Below, one piece after another: positions 49,082-58,437 of a DNA stretch of 64,000 nt. The DNA is from Syntrophales bacterium (GTDB taxonomy: Bacteria; Desulfobacterota; Syntrophia; Syntrophales; PHBD01): NCBI GenBank assembly GCA_035363115.1, contig DAOSEM010000001.1, forward strand, positions 1,116,001-1,180,000, given 5' to 3'. A program made the translations under genes and the position numbers. The notes under the pieces are model-generated. The model saw nothing but the letters and a program-made list of their open reading frames with translations. It made no database searches and had not been told where the DNA came from. Position 1 is the first letter of the stretch. Each line of letters starts with the position of its first letter.

Positions 49082-50257
49082 ATGGATCACGTTCGTGAAG
49101 TAATGGGCTTCGGAGGAATTCTTTTTGGCATGCTGGCTTTCGTTATATGCGGGCTGCGGGTCATCTTCGGGAAGAACCGGCCAACCAAGATGTATCTGGT
49201 TGTCGTGCCCGTGATCCTGCTCACGGGCCTGCAGTTTTACCTGATCGGGCGGTTTTCCCTCACGATCTCCTGGTGGGGCACGCTGGCCGCAATCGCGGTG
49301 GGCGGCCCTTTCCTGCTGGTTTCATTCGTTGTCATCGCCAGGCGCAAGGCGATCCCGATCCTGAGTTCCGTTTATGGAATCACCACGGGAGTGGAGGAGA
49401 TCGTCGTGGGAACGGATCAGATGACGTCATCCAGCTCCACGCTGGCGGAGGGGGCCAGCGAGCAGGCCGCGGCCATCGAGCAGACCTCGGCATCCCTCGA
49501 GGAAATGACGTCCATGACCGCCCAGAACGCTGAAAACGCGAACCAGGCGAATGCCCTGATGTCGAAAGACACCCGGGAAAGCTACGGCATCATGGAGAAA
49601 AAGATGAACCTGATGCACGAGGTCGTCCTGGCCAGTGTCCAGGCCGGCGAGGAGACCGCCAAGATCATCAAGACCATCAACGAGATCGCCTTTCAGACGA
49701 ATCTCCTGGCGCTGAACGCCGCTGTCGAGGCGGCCCGTGCCGGGGAAGCGGGGGCCGGTTTCGCCGTCGTGGCCGAGGAGGTCCGCAGCCTGGCCCTGCG
49801 CTCCGCAACGGCGGCGCGTAACACGGAAGACCTGATTGCCGATTCGACGGGGAAAACACGCCAGGCCTCGAACCTGTTCGAAGAGATAAACAAAGAACTT
49901 GCGAGGAATCGGAATATCGCGATGAAGGTAACGGACCTGATCGGACAAGTCGCCGAAGCCTCCAGGGAGCAGGCCCAGGGGATCGACCAGATCAATCGGG
50001 CCGTGGCGGAAATGGACAAAGTCGTCCAGCAGAATGCCGCCAGCGCGGAGGAATTCTCCGCCGTGACCGAGAAGATCAAGGATCAGGTGAGCAACATCCA
50101 TGGCTACGTCGACAGGATCAAGCCCATCCTCGGGGAGGAGATCATTCTGGCCATGGGGAAAAGGGCCGGCGCATCGGGCAGGCCGATGAGGGAAGAAGAC
50201 GCTGCGTTTCCGGTGCATGTGGGGGAAAGGCCGTTGAGCCTTCCGGCAAAAGTCTGA
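49082..50257 (+). CDS. Methyl-accepting chemotaxis protein without a periplasmic sensor domain
   Basis: 391 residues. Three or four hydrophobic segments fill the first ~100 residues with only short loops, so there is no periplasmic ligand domain. A signalling domain follows, with the conserved CheA/CheW-contacting hairpin tip EIAFQTNLLALNAAVEAARAGEAGAGFAVVAEEVRSLA region at about 200-240. Methylation helices contain repeated Glu/Gln-rich segments. A HAMP domain is not obvious. The ligand, if any, would be sensed in the membrane or by partner proteins. GAGGAGG precedes the ATG. Confidence 0.88.
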   Translation: MDHVREVMGFGGILFGMLAFVICGLRVIFGKNRPTKMYLVVVPVILLTGLQFYLIGRFSLTISWWGTLAAIAVGGPFLLVSFVVIARRKAIPILSSVYGITTGVEEIVVGTDQMTSSSSTLAEGASEQAAAIEQTSASLEEMTSMTAQNAENANQANALMSKDTRESYGIMEKKMNLMHEVVLASVQAGEETAKIIKTINEIAFQTNLLALNAAVEAARAGEAGAGFAVVAEEVRSLALRSATAARNTEDLIADSTGKTRQASNLFEEINKELARNRNIAMKVTDLIGQVAEASREQAQGIDQINRAVAEMDKVVQQNAASAEEFSAVTEKIKDQVSNIHGYVDRIKPILGEEIILAMGKRAGASGRPMREEDAAFPVHVGERPLSLPAKV

Positions 50258-50355
50258 AATTGCGGGTGTCCTGCCCGGAGCGGCTTTCGGTCCGATGGCG
50301 CATCGGATTTCAGGGGCCGTCCTGAACGGCAGGCAGGCCGCCGTATGGAGTACAG

Positions 50356-50381
50356 GGACCGGCTGAGGGATCAGCCGGTCC
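50356..50381 (+). terminator. Perfect hairpin after the chemoreceptor gene
   Basis: An 11-bp perfect stem (GGACCGGCTGA with its complement) and a GGGA loop, about 100 bp after the stop. It lacks a T run, so it may be a weak terminator or another structured element. Confidence 0.45.
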
Positions 50382-50471
50382 TTCGCATTCAAGGGGCGCG
50401 TTCCGGGGGGATTTCGCCGTAAGCCGTTCTTCCATGTTTCCCGATCGGCTCCCGTATGCTATGACCACCCC

Positions 50472-51380
50472 ATGGAAGACCGTTCCCCCTTCAAGTCCGG
50501 TTTCATCGGCATCATCGGCCGGCCCAACGTGGGCAAATCCACCCTCCTGAACACCATCCTGGGGGAGCGCCTGGCCATCACCACACCCAAGCCCCAGACG
50601 ACGCGCAACCGGATCATGGGGATCCACACGGATGCGCAGGGCCAGTTCATCTTTCTGGATACGCCGGGGATTCACCGCGGCGACAATCCCCTCAACCGGT
50701 CCATGGTTTCCGCCGCCCGGGAGACGTTCCGCTCCGCCGATATCCTGCTCCTCCTGGTGGAGGCGCCCCGCATCGACGGGAACGACCGGGAGATTGTCGC
50801 GTCCCTGGCGGAGCTGTCCCTGCCGGTGATCCTCGGGGTCAACAAGATCGATACGATTCGGAAGCCCCTCCTCCTGCCGCTCATCGACGAGGCCCGGGGA
50901 CTGTATCCATTCCAGGCGATCGTTCCCCTGTCGGCCCGGAGCGGCGATGGAGTCCCGGTCCTCCTGGAGGAGATCCGGAAGCTCCTTCCGGAAGGCCCGC
51001 CGCTCTTCCCGGAGGACACCCTGACGGACCGGCCGGAGCGGTTCATTGCCGCGGAGATCGTCCGGGAGAAGATCATCCTGTCCACGAGGCAGGAGATCCC
51101 CTATTCCTCCGCCGTCACCGTAGACACCTTCCGGGAGGAGCCCGGGCGGCGGCTGATCCGGATCCAGGCCACGATCCACGTGGAGAAGGAGTCCCAGAAG
51201 GCGATCCTGATCGGCCGCAAGGGGGCCATGCTCAAGGAGATCGGCACCCGGGCCCGGCAGGAGATGGAGCGGTTCTTCGATTCCCGGATTTTCCTGGAGC
51301 TGTTCGTCCGGGTGCAGAAGGACTGGACGCGGGATCCGCGGGCACTCCGGGAGTTCGGGTATGCGGAAGAGGACGGGTAG
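50472..51380 (+). CDS. era: GTPase Era
   Basis: 302 residues, the normal length. Era is an essential GTPase that binds 16S rRNA and matures the 30S subunit. G1 GRPNVGKST (about 13-21), TTRNRIMG (G2), DTPG (G3) and NKID (G4, about 132-135) are intact, followed by a KH RNA-binding domain (SQKAILIGRKGAMLKEIGTRARQEME, about 240-265). It is the third member of the rnc-era set, though a chemoreceptor separates it from rnc. Confidence 0.95.
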   Translation: MEDRSPFKSGFIGIIGRPNVGKSTLLNTILGERLAITTPKPQTTRNRIMGIHTDAQGQFIFLDTPGIHRGDNPLNRSMVSAARETFRSADILLLLVEAPRIDGNDREIVASLAELSLPVILGVNKIDTIRKPLLLPLIDEARGLYPFQAIVPLSARSGDGVPVLLEEIRKLLPEGPPLFPEDTLTDRPERFIAAEIVREKIILSTRQEIPYSSAVTVDTFREEPGRRLIRIQATIHVEKESQKAILIGRKGAMLKEIGTRARQEMERFFDSRIFLELFVRVQKDWTRDPRALREFGYAEEDG

Positions 51381-51403
51381 CCGCAGGGGGATAGATTCCG
51401 CCG

Positions 51404-52615
51404 ATGAGCTGGCGCGAACGGATCGTCGACGTCCTGGGCCTGAAGAGCAGCATGGTCGCCCTGCTGTCCATGGTGGTCCTCGTCGGCCTGGGGGAAAAGA
51501 TGGCCGAGCGGTTCCTGCCGCTCTACCTCCTGGCCCTGGGAGGCGGCATCCTGTCCGTCGGCATCCTCAACGCGATGGACAATTTGCTGTCGGCCCTCTA
51601 CTCCTTTCCCGGCGGCTACCTGAGCGACCGCCTGGGGACCAAGCGGGCGCTCCTCGTCTTCAACCTGATCGCGATGTTCGGATACGCCATCGTGATCCTC
51701 TTCCCCTACTGGCAGGCGGTGATCGTCGGATCCGTCTTCTTCCTGTCCTGGACGGCCATTTCGCTCCCCGCCACCATGAGCCTCGTCTCCCGAATCCTGC
51801 CGGAGAACCGGCGCACCATGGGGGTCTCCCTGCATTCCCTGGTCCGGCGGATTCCCATGGCCCTGGGGCCCCTTTTGGGAGGGCTCCTGATCGGCCTCTA
51901 CGGGGAAAAAACGGGGATCCGCCTGGCCTTCGGGGTTGCGCTGGTCCTGGGGCTTGTTTCCCTGGTCCTGCAGCAGGCGATGATCGAGGACGATCCGGTG
52001 CGGGGTCGTGGGGAGAAACGTCCCTCCCGGCTGTGGCGGTTCATGAGCCCGTCCCTGAAAAACCTCCTCGTCTCCGACATCCTGATCCGCTTCGCCGAAC
52101 AGATCCCCTATGCCTTTGTCGTTATCTGGTGCGTGAAGAACAACGGGATCAGCCCGTTCCAGTTCGGAATCCTCACCGCCGTGGAGATGGCCGTGGCGGT
52201 CCTGGTGTACATCCCGGTGGCATACCTGGCGGACCGGAGCGCCAAGAAGCCCTTTGTGGTGATCACCTTCGTCAACTTCACGGTCTTTCCGCTGTTTCTC
52301 CTGTTTTCCACGTCGTTTCCCATGATGGTGGCGGCCTTCGTGATCCGGGGACTGAAGGAGTTCGGCGAGCCCACGAGAAAGGCCCTGATCCTGGACCTGG
52401 CCCCGGAGGACCGGAAGGCTGGGATGTTCGGCCTGTATTACCTGGTACGGGACGTGATCGTCTCCGGAGCCGCCCTTGCCGGGGCGTTTCTGTGGGAGGT
52501 CTCGCCGGAGGTCAACATGCTGACCGCGACGGCCTGCGGCTTTCTGGGGACCGTCTATTTCTGGATCTTCGGCAGGGACCTCGGAGGGACGGGAACGCCC
52601 GCGGAGTCTCGTTGA
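51404..52615 (+). CDS. MFS transporter
   Basis: 403 residues with about 12 transmembrane helices; the family loop-motif region is GGYLSDRLGTKRALL (about 65-79, G-x-x-x-D-R-x-G-R/K). It starts 23 bp after era and precedes the cytochrome-like gene by 27 bp, so all three may be one transcript. The substrate is unknown. Start ATG at 51404. Confidence 0.85.
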   Translation: MSWRERIVDVLGLKSSMVALLSMVVLVGLGEKMAERFLPLYLLALGGGILSVGILNAMDNLLSALYSFPGGYLSDRLGTKRALLVFNLIAMFGYAIVILFPYWQAVIVGSVFFLSWTAISLPATMSLVSRILPENRRTMGVSLHSLVRRIPMALGPLLGGLLIGLYGEKTGIRLAFGVALVLGLVSLVLQQAMIEDDPVRGRGEKRPSRLWRFMSPSLKNLLVSDILIRFAEQIPYAFVVIWCVKNNGISPFQFGILTAVEMAVAVLVYIPVAYLADRSAKKPFVVITFVNFTVFPLFLLFSTSFPMMVAAFVIRGLKEFGEPTRKALILDLAPEDRKAGMFGLYYLVRDVIVSGAALAGAFLWEVSPEVNMLTATACGFLGTVYFWIFGRDLGGTGTPAESR

Positions 52616-52642
52616 CGGAAGAGAAATGAGGAACCCTGCATC

Positions 52643-54271
52643 GTGATCAAGAGATCTTCATGGAAAAGAGCTTCCCGGAGCGCAGCCTTCCTGATTTGTG
52701 CCTGCCTCCTTCTCCAGTGTTCGTTTCCGAACGCGGTTTTATGGGACAGCGGCGAGAAGAAACCGGATCGGCTCTCGGGGGAAATGGAAACCCTCGTTTC
52801 CCGCGTGGAGAAGAAGCAGGAGAGCGCCTCCGGTTCCGACGGAAAACTCCGCATCACCTATCCCTATGACGGGTCCCTCTTTCCCCCGGAGATCGCCTCC
52901 CCGACAGTCACGTGGAATGACGATGATCCCCGGTCGCGGTGCTGGCTGGTTGCCGTCCGGTTTGAAGACGGGCGGTCCCCCATCTTCCTGCTGACGGAGG
53001 AGCGGTCCTGGACGCCCGGGCGGGAGACCTGGGAAGCCGTCAAGGATCACTCGAAGGAGAAACCGGCGACGCTGACCGTAACCAGCCTCCCGGACCGCCG
53101 ATCGGGAGACGTTCTGTCCGGGCACACCGTTTCCATCGGCACGTCCAGAGATCCCCTGGGCGACTCCGTCCTCTTCCGCCAGATTCCCCTTCCGTTTGCC
53201 GTTGCCAGCAAGAGCTTCGAGAAGACCCGGTGGCGCCTGGGCGACATCTCCTCGTACGGAAAACCAGCCACCGTCATGACGGGCATCTCCGTGTGCGCCA
53301 GCTGCCACGCCGTCTCATCCGACGGGAAGTGGATCAGCATGGAGTACAACTACGGCGACGACAACGGAGCCCAGTTCATCACGCCGGTCCGGAAGGACAT
53401 CGTTCTCACGAAAAAGGACTTCTTCACCTGGAGCGACTTTCCGAGGTCCGGCGTTCTCCCGCCGACGCGGGGGCTGTACGGGCGGATGTCCCCGACGGGC
53501 CGGTACGCCGCCGCGTCGGTGAACGAGATCTCCTACGCCGCCGTGATGGACGACCTGGACTACTCGCAGCTCTTCTTTCCGACCTTCGGCGTGATCGCGG
53601 TTTACGACTCGAAGGACGGCTCCATCAGGCTGCTCCCCGGCGCCAGCGACTATGATTACGTCCAGGCCAACCCGGCCTGGAGCCCCGACGAAAAATACCT
53701 TCTCTTCTGCCGGGCCAGGACCAAAAACGAGGTGCACGCGAACATCCTGAAGGTGACGACGGTCTTCGAGAAGAGAAGCATCCACGAACTGAACAAGCTC
53801 TACAACATTCAGTACGACCTTTACCGTGTCCCCTTCGATGGAGGGCGCGGAGGGGTGGCCGTGCCCCTGAAAGGGGCGTCGGAAAACGGCATGAGCAACT
53901 ACTTTCCCCGCTATTCGCCCGACGGGAAGTGGGTCGTGTACACCCGGAGCCGTTCGGGGAGCATGCTCCAGCCGGACAGCGAGCTCTGGATCGTTCCCGC
54001 CAGGGGAGGGGAGGCGAGACGGATGAAGTGCAACCGGAAGACATTCAACTCCTGGCACAGCTGGTCGTCAAGCGGCCGCTGGCTTCTGTTCAGCTCCAAG
54101 GCGAACGGACCCTACACGGAGATTTTTGTCACCCACGTGGACGGGGAGGGGAACGATACGCCGCCGGTACTCCTGGCGCGGTTCAGCGACACCGGCTATG
54201 CGGCGAACGTCCCAGAGTTCGTTCCCATTCGTGCCGACGCGATCCGCAGCATCCGGGTTCTGGGTCCCTGA
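52643..54271 (+). CDS. Lipoprotein with TolB-like beta-propeller repeats and one c-type haem motif
   Basis: 542 residues. The signal peptide ends at LLLQC (Cys26), so it is lipid-anchored in the periplasm. The motif CASCH (Cys218, Cys221, His222) is the only one for covalent haem c. After it, WD40/PD40-like blades are seen: GLYGRMSPTGRYAAAS, NPAWSPDEKYLLFCRA, FPRYSPDGKWVVYTRS and SSGRWLLFSS. An Ig-like region precedes the haem motif (PYDGSLFPPEIASPTVTW). This combination suggests an electron-transfer or substrate-oxidising protein with a propeller scaffold. GTG start behind ATGAGGAACC. Neighbours give no pathway. Confidence 0.7.
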   Translation: MIKRSSWKRASRSAAFLICACLLLQCSFPNAVLWDSGEKKPDRLSGEMETLVSRVEKKQESASGSDGKLRITYPYDGSLFPPEIASPTVTWNDDDPRSRCWLVAVRFEDGRSPIFLLTEERSWTPGRETWEAVKDHSKEKPATLTVTSLPDRRSGDVLSGHTVSIGTSRDPLGDSVLFRQIPLPFAVASKSFEKTRWRLGDISSYGKPATVMTGISVCASCHAVSSDGKWISMEYNYGDDNGAQFITPVRKDIVLTKKDFFTWSDFPRSGVLPPTRGLYGRMSPTGRYAAASVNEISYAAVMDDLDYSQLFFPTFGVIAVYDSKDGSIRLLPGASDYDYVQANPAWSPDEKYLLFCRARTKNEVHANILKVTTVFEKRSIHELNKLYNIQYDLYRVPFDGGRGGVAVPLKGASENGMSNYFPRYSPDGKWVVYTRSRSGSMLQPDSELWIVPARGGEARRMKCNRKTFNSWHSWSSSGRWLLFSSKANGPYTEIFVTHVDGEGNDTPPVLLARFSDTGYAANVPEFVPIRADAIRSIRVLGP

Positions 54272-54275
54272 TCGG

Positions 54276-54304
54276 TTGACATCCCCGGGAAATCCTGCTA
54301 TGAG
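54276..54304 (+). promoter_or_regulatory. Candidate livK operon promoter
   Basis: TTGACA (54276-54281), 17-bp spacer and TATGAG (54299-54304), ending about 68 bp before livK. Confidence 0.5.
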
Positions 54305-54372
54305 ACCGACGCTTCTTAAATGGTTGTTTTCAGGAAGATTGCTCGCTTAATCCCATCCCCAAGGAGGAGATC

Positions 54373-55485
54373 ATGAAACGCATTGCACTGTTTGCGGTCG
54401 GGTTGCTGCTGTTGACTTCCACCGCCATGGCCGCCGGTCCCGTGAAGATCGGCCTCATGGCGCCTCTCACCGGTCCCTGGGCCAGCGAGGGGAAGGAGAT
54501 GAGGCAGGTCCTGGAGATGCTGAGCGCGGACCTGAACGCCAAGGGCGGGCTCCTGGGACAGAAGGTCGAGGTCATTGCCGAGGATGATGGCGGGGATCCG
54601 AAAACGGCGGCCCTGGCAGCGCAGCGCCTGACCACGAAGGGCGTGGCGGCGGTGATCGGGACGTACGGCTCCTCCGTCACGGAGGCATCCCAGAACATCT
54701 ACAACGAATCGAAGATCATCCAGATCGCCAACGGGTCCACGGCGGTCCGCCTGAGCGAAAAGGGGCTGAGGTACTTCTTCCGCACCTGCCCGCGGGACGA
54801 CGAGCAGGGACGGGTGGCTGCCCAGGCCATCCAGAAGATGAAGGCGAAGAACGTGGCGATCCTGCATGACAACACCACTTACGCCAAGGGCCTGGCGGCG
54901 GAGACGAAGGCCCTCCTGAAGGGCGTCAACGTCGTCTTCTACGACGCCCTGACTCCGGGCGAGCGGGACTACACGGCGATCCTGACGAAACTGAAAGCGG
55001 CCAGGCCCGACGTCGTATTCTTCACGGGCTACTATCCCGAGGCGGGGCTCCTCCTCCGGCAGAAAATGCAGATGAAGTGGAACGTCCCCTTCATCGGCGG
55101 GGACGCCCAGAACAACCCCGACCTGATCAAGATAGCCGGCAAGGAGGCCGCCAATGGCTTCTACTTCCTCAGCACGCCGCTTCCCAAGGACCTGCCGACG
55201 AAGGAATCGAAGGCCTTCGTGGATGCATACAAGAAGAAATACCGGGAGGCCCCGAGCTCCATCTATGCGCTCTTGGCCGGGGACGGATTCCGCGTGATCA
55301 CGGCGGCCATCAAGGAGAAGAAGTCCGTCGATCCGGATGTGCTGGTGGCCTTCCTGAAGAAGGGCTTCAAGGACGACCGCGGCCTGACCGGGCGGATCGC
55401 GTTCAACGCGAAGGGCGACCGGGTGGGCGAGCTGTACAGGGTCTACAGGGTCGACGCGAAGGGGAACTTTGTCCTGCAGAAGTAA
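54373..55485 (+). CDS. livK: Branched-chain amino-acid-type ABC transporter, periplasmic binding protein
   Basis: 370 residues. The signal peptide ends TAMA-AGPVKIG (about residue 20), so it is a soluble periplasmic protein. The type I periplasmic-binding fold is seen from GPVKIGLMAPLTGPWASEGKEMRQVLEM onward and VIGTYGSSVTEASQNIYNE. Family members bind leucine, isoleucine, valine, urea or aromatic acids, so the ligand is unknown. AAGGAGGAGATC precedes the ATG. A 240-bp gap to livH holds no gene that I can support. Confidence 0.9.
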   Translation: MKRIALFAVGLLLLTSTAMAAGPVKIGLMAPLTGPWASEGKEMRQVLEMLSADLNAKGGLLGQKVEVIAEDDGGDPKTAALAAQRLTTKGVAAVIGTYGSSVTEASQNIYNESKIIQIANGSTAVRLSEKGLRYFFRTCPRDDEQGRVAAQAIQKMKAKNVAILHDNTTYAKGLAAETKALLKGVNVVFYDALTPGERDYTAILTKLKAARPDVVFFTGYYPEAGLLLRQKMQMKWNVPFIGGDAQNNPDLIKIAGKEAANGFYFLSTPLPKDLPTKESKAFVDAYKKKYREAPSSIYALLAGDGFRVITAAIKEKKSVDPDVLVAFLKKGFKDDRGLTGRIAFNAKGDRVGELYRVYRVDAKGNFVLQK

Positions 55486-55725
55486 CGGTCCGGGTGCTGG
55501 AACCGGCCGGATTCCAGCGGCCGGCGGACCGGACTGGATGAAGGGGGCGGAAAGGGGCGTTTCCTTTTCCGGTGTTATTCCATAGAGAAGGAGGGGTTCG
55601 GAGGGGCTGCGGTTGGAGCCGCGAGGAACCCCTTTTGCACGTCTGGTTCAGACGGCACAACGTGAAGTGCGCAGATGCCGCCGCCTTCCCGCGGGCGAGG
55701 CGGCGGTTGCGGGAACGGATCCGTC

Positions 55726-56631
55726 GTGGAGGAGTTTTTTCAGCAGTTTGCCAACGGGCTCGCCGTGGGCGGGATCTATGCCCTGATCGCCCTGGGCTAC
55801 ACCATGGTGTACGGGGTACTCAAACTCATCAATTTCGCCCATGGGGACCTGTTCACCATCGGCGCCTACCTGGGGCTGACCGTTCTGGCCGCTCTGGGAC
55901 TGACCGAATTCTACGGTGCCGTCATCGGCGTCCTCCTGGTGGCGGTCATGATCATGGGAATGCTGGCGGCCATCGGTGCGGTCCTGGACCGGGCGGCCTA
56001 TCGCCCCCTGCGGGAATCGCCCCGCCTCTCGGCGGTGGTATCCGCCCTCGGGGCCTCCATCTTTCTCCAGAACCTGGTGATGCTCATCTACGGGGCCAGG
56101 TTCCAGGTCTATCCGCTGGATCTCCTGCCGTCCACCGCCGTCTCCCTGTTCCAGGTGGACATCCCCGTCGTGAAGATCATCGTCCTGGCGGCGTCAATCA
56201 TTCTAATGGCGGTCCTTTATCTCTTCGTCCAGCGGACCCGGATCGGGACGGCCATCCGGGCGGCCGCCATCGACCAGGGAGCGGCGAGGCTCATGGGGAT
56301 CGACGTGAACCGGGTCATCCTGATCGTGTTCCTCATCGGACCCGCCCTGGGCGGCGTGGCGGGCCTGATGGTGGGACTCCTCTACGGACAGATCAACTTC
56401 ACCATGGGATGGACGTACGGCCTCAAGGCCTTCACCGCGGCGATCCTGGGCGGGATCGGCAACATTCCCGGGGCCATGGTGGGAGGCCTTCTCCTGGGAG
56501 TCATCGAGGCCCTCGGCGCCGCCTATATCTCCATCGCCTGGAAGGACGCCATTGCCTTCTGCGTCCTCATCGCGATCCTCATCGTCCGACCCACTGGACT
56601 CTTGGGTGAACGGGTGGCGGAAAAGATCTGA
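55726..56631 (+). CDS. livH: Branched-chain amino-acid-type ABC transporter permease LivH
   Basis: 301 residues with about eight membrane helices. The N-terminal GLAVGGIYALIALGYTMVYGVLKLINFAHGDLFTIGAYL is a family signature, and the late GLKAFTAAILGGIGNIPGAMVGG is the LivH-specific conserved loop. I start at GTG 55726; a longer frame upstream is Gly/Arg-rich and has no family similarity. LivM begins 21 bp downstream. Confidence 0.9.
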   Translation: MEEFFQQFANGLAVGGIYALIALGYTMVYGVLKLINFAHGDLFTIGAYLGLTVLAALGLTEFYGAVIGVLLVAVMIMGMLAAIGAVLDRAAYRPLRESPRLSAVVSALGASIFLQNLVMLIYGARFQVYPLDLLPSTAVSLFQVDIPVVKIIVLAASIILMAVLYLFVQRTRIGTAIRAAAIDQGAARLMGIDVNRVILIVFLIGPALGGVAGLMVGLLYGQINFTMGWTYGLKAFTAAILGGIGNIPGAMVGGLLLGVIEALGAAYISIAWKDAIAFCVLIAILIVRPTGLLGERVAEKI

Positions 56632-56652
56632 GAGCCCGGGGGTAAAGGACGC

Positions 56653-57612
56653 ATGAAAAACAACAGAAACGCCATCCTTTTCTTCCTGTCGGCGGCCGTC
56701 CTGGCGGTGCTCCCTCCGTTCCTGAACGCCTACTGGGTGGATGTCCTCAACGCGATCGGAGTCTATGCCATCCTGGGACTCAGCCTTAACCTGATCGTGG
56801 GCCACGCGGGGCTGTTCAACCTGGGCCATGCAGCCTTCTTCGCCATCGGGGCCTACACGGCAGCCATCCTCAACACGACCTTCGGAATTCCCATCCTGTG
56901 GCTCCTCCCGGTTTCCGCCCTGGCCGCCGGCCTTTTCGCCGCAGTGGTGGCCCGTCCCATCGTCCATCTCCGGGGCGATTACCTTTGCATCGTCACGATC
57001 GGCGTAGGCGAGATCGTCCGCATCGCCCTGGTCAACGACGTGTTCGGGATCACCGGCGGGGCCAACGGAATTTTCGGAATTTCCCGGCCGTCGGTGTTCG
57101 GGCTCGTCATCCGGACGCCCCATGAATTTTTCTACCTCATCGGGTTCTTCCTGATGGTCACCATCGTCCTGTTCCACTTCCTGGAAAACTCCCGCTTCGG
57201 CCGAGCCCTGAACTATCTCCGGGAGGACGAGGTGGCCGCCGAGGGGAGCGGCATTCCGACGGCCCGCTACAAGCTCGGTGTTTTTGCCCTCGGGGCAGCA
57301 TGGGCGGGAATGGCGGGGCTGATCTTCGCCTCCAAGATGACCATCATCGCCCCCGAGTCCTTCAGCTTCTGGGAATCGGTCCTGATGTTCACCCTGATCA
57401 TCCTGGGAGGGGCGGGAAGCATCCCCGGCGTGCTCCTGGGCGCCGCCCTCATCGTCGGGATCCCGGAAGTCTTCCGTGACCTTGCCAATGCCAGGATGCT
57501 CGTGTTCGGCGCCGCCATGGTGGCGATGATGATCTTCCGGACGGAGGGAATCATCCCCCAGAAGCCCCGGGTCTACCGGCTGGAAGGAATTTCCGGGGAG
57601 GAACGGCCGTGA
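56653..57612 (+). CDS. livM: Branched-chain amino-acid-type ABC transporter permease LivM
   Basis: 319 residues with about nine membrane helices. LSLNLIVGHAGLFNLGHAAFFAIGAY and the late IILGGAGSIPGVLLGAALIVG are family features. Its stop overlaps the GTG start of livG by 4 bp. Confidence 0.92.
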   Translation: MKNNRNAILFFLSAAVLAVLPPFLNAYWVDVLNAIGVYAILGLSLNLIVGHAGLFNLGHAAFFAIGAYTAAILNTTFGIPILWLLPVSALAAGLFAAVVARPIVHLRGDYLCIVTIGVGEIVRIALVNDVFGITGGANGIFGISRPSVFGLVIRTPHEFFYLIGFFLMVTIVLFHFLENSRFGRALNYLREDEVAAEGSGIPTARYKLGVFALGAAWAGMAGLIFASKMTIIAPESFSFWESVLMFTLIILGGAGSIPGVLLGAALIVGIPEVFRDLANARMLVFGAAMVAMMIFRTEGIIPQKPRVYRLEGISGEERP

Positions 57613-58376
57613 CCCCTCTGCTCTCGCTCCAGGATCTCACCAAATCCTTCGGCGGCCTCACGGCGGTGAACCGCGTCACCTTCGACGTGGAGGGGGGAAG
57701 CATCGTCGGGCTGATCGGCCCCAACGGCGCCGGCAAGACGACCGTCTTCAACCTGATCACGGGCAACTACAAGCCCGATGCGGGCCGGATCCTCTTCGAG
57801 GGAAAACCCATCGGCGGCCTGCTCACCTCGAAGATCGTGACCCTGGGAATTGCCCGGACGTTTCAGACGATCCGGCTGTTCCAGAGCTTGTCCGTTCTGG
57901 AGAACGTCCTGGCGGGCTGTCACTGCCGCATGCGGGCCGGATTTCTCTCGTCCATGCTCCGGACGCCCTCGCAGAGGCGGGAGGAACGCGAAGCGGTGGC
58001 AAAGGCCGTGCGGGAATTGTCTTTTGTGGGTCTCCACGAGCAGGTGAACCAGCTCTCCCGGAACCTGTCCTACGGGAACCAGCGTCTACTGGAAATTGCC
58101 CGCGCCCTGGCGACGGAGCCCCGCTTCCTGATCCTGGACGAGCCGGCGGGGGGAATGAACGAGCAGGAGACTGCCCAGCTGGCGGGACTGATTGGGCGGA
58201 TCCGCGACCGCGGGGTCACGGTGCTCCTCATCGAGCACGACATGTCCCTCGTGATGAAGGCCTGCGAGAAGGTCGTGGTGCTGGAAAACGGGGAAATGAT
58301 CGCCGAGGGCACGCCGGAGCAGATCAAGGAAGACCCGAAAGTCATCGAGGCCTACCTCGGGGTCGAGGGGGACTGA
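57609..58376 (+). CDS. livG: ABC transporter ATP-binding protein LivG
   Basis: 255 residues. Walker A GPNGAGKTT (about 37-45), a signature-like region LSYGNQRLLEIARALAT (about 153-169) and Walker B LILDEPAGGMN (about 174-184) are present. The LSYGNQ form is typical of LivG. GTG start. It is followed by the opposing PilZ gene, and its usual partner livF lies 2.3 kb further on. Confidence 0.93.
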   Translation: MTPLLSLQDLTKSFGGLTAVNRVTFDVEGGSIVGLIGPNGAGKTTVFNLITGNYKPDAGRILFEGKPIGGLLTSKIVTLGIARTFQTIRLFQSLSVLENVLAGCHCRMRAGFLSSMLRTPSQRREEREAVAKAVRELSFVGLHEQVNQLSRNLSYGNQRLLEIARALATEPRFLILDEPAGGMNEQETAQLAGLIGRIRDRGVTVLLIEHDMSLVMKACEKVVVLENGEMIAEGTPEQIKEDPKVIEAYLGVEGD

Positions 58377-58437
58377 AATCCTGCAATGCTGAAGGCATTC
58401 ACACCGGGAATACCTGAAAAACAGATCTTTCGCTTCT

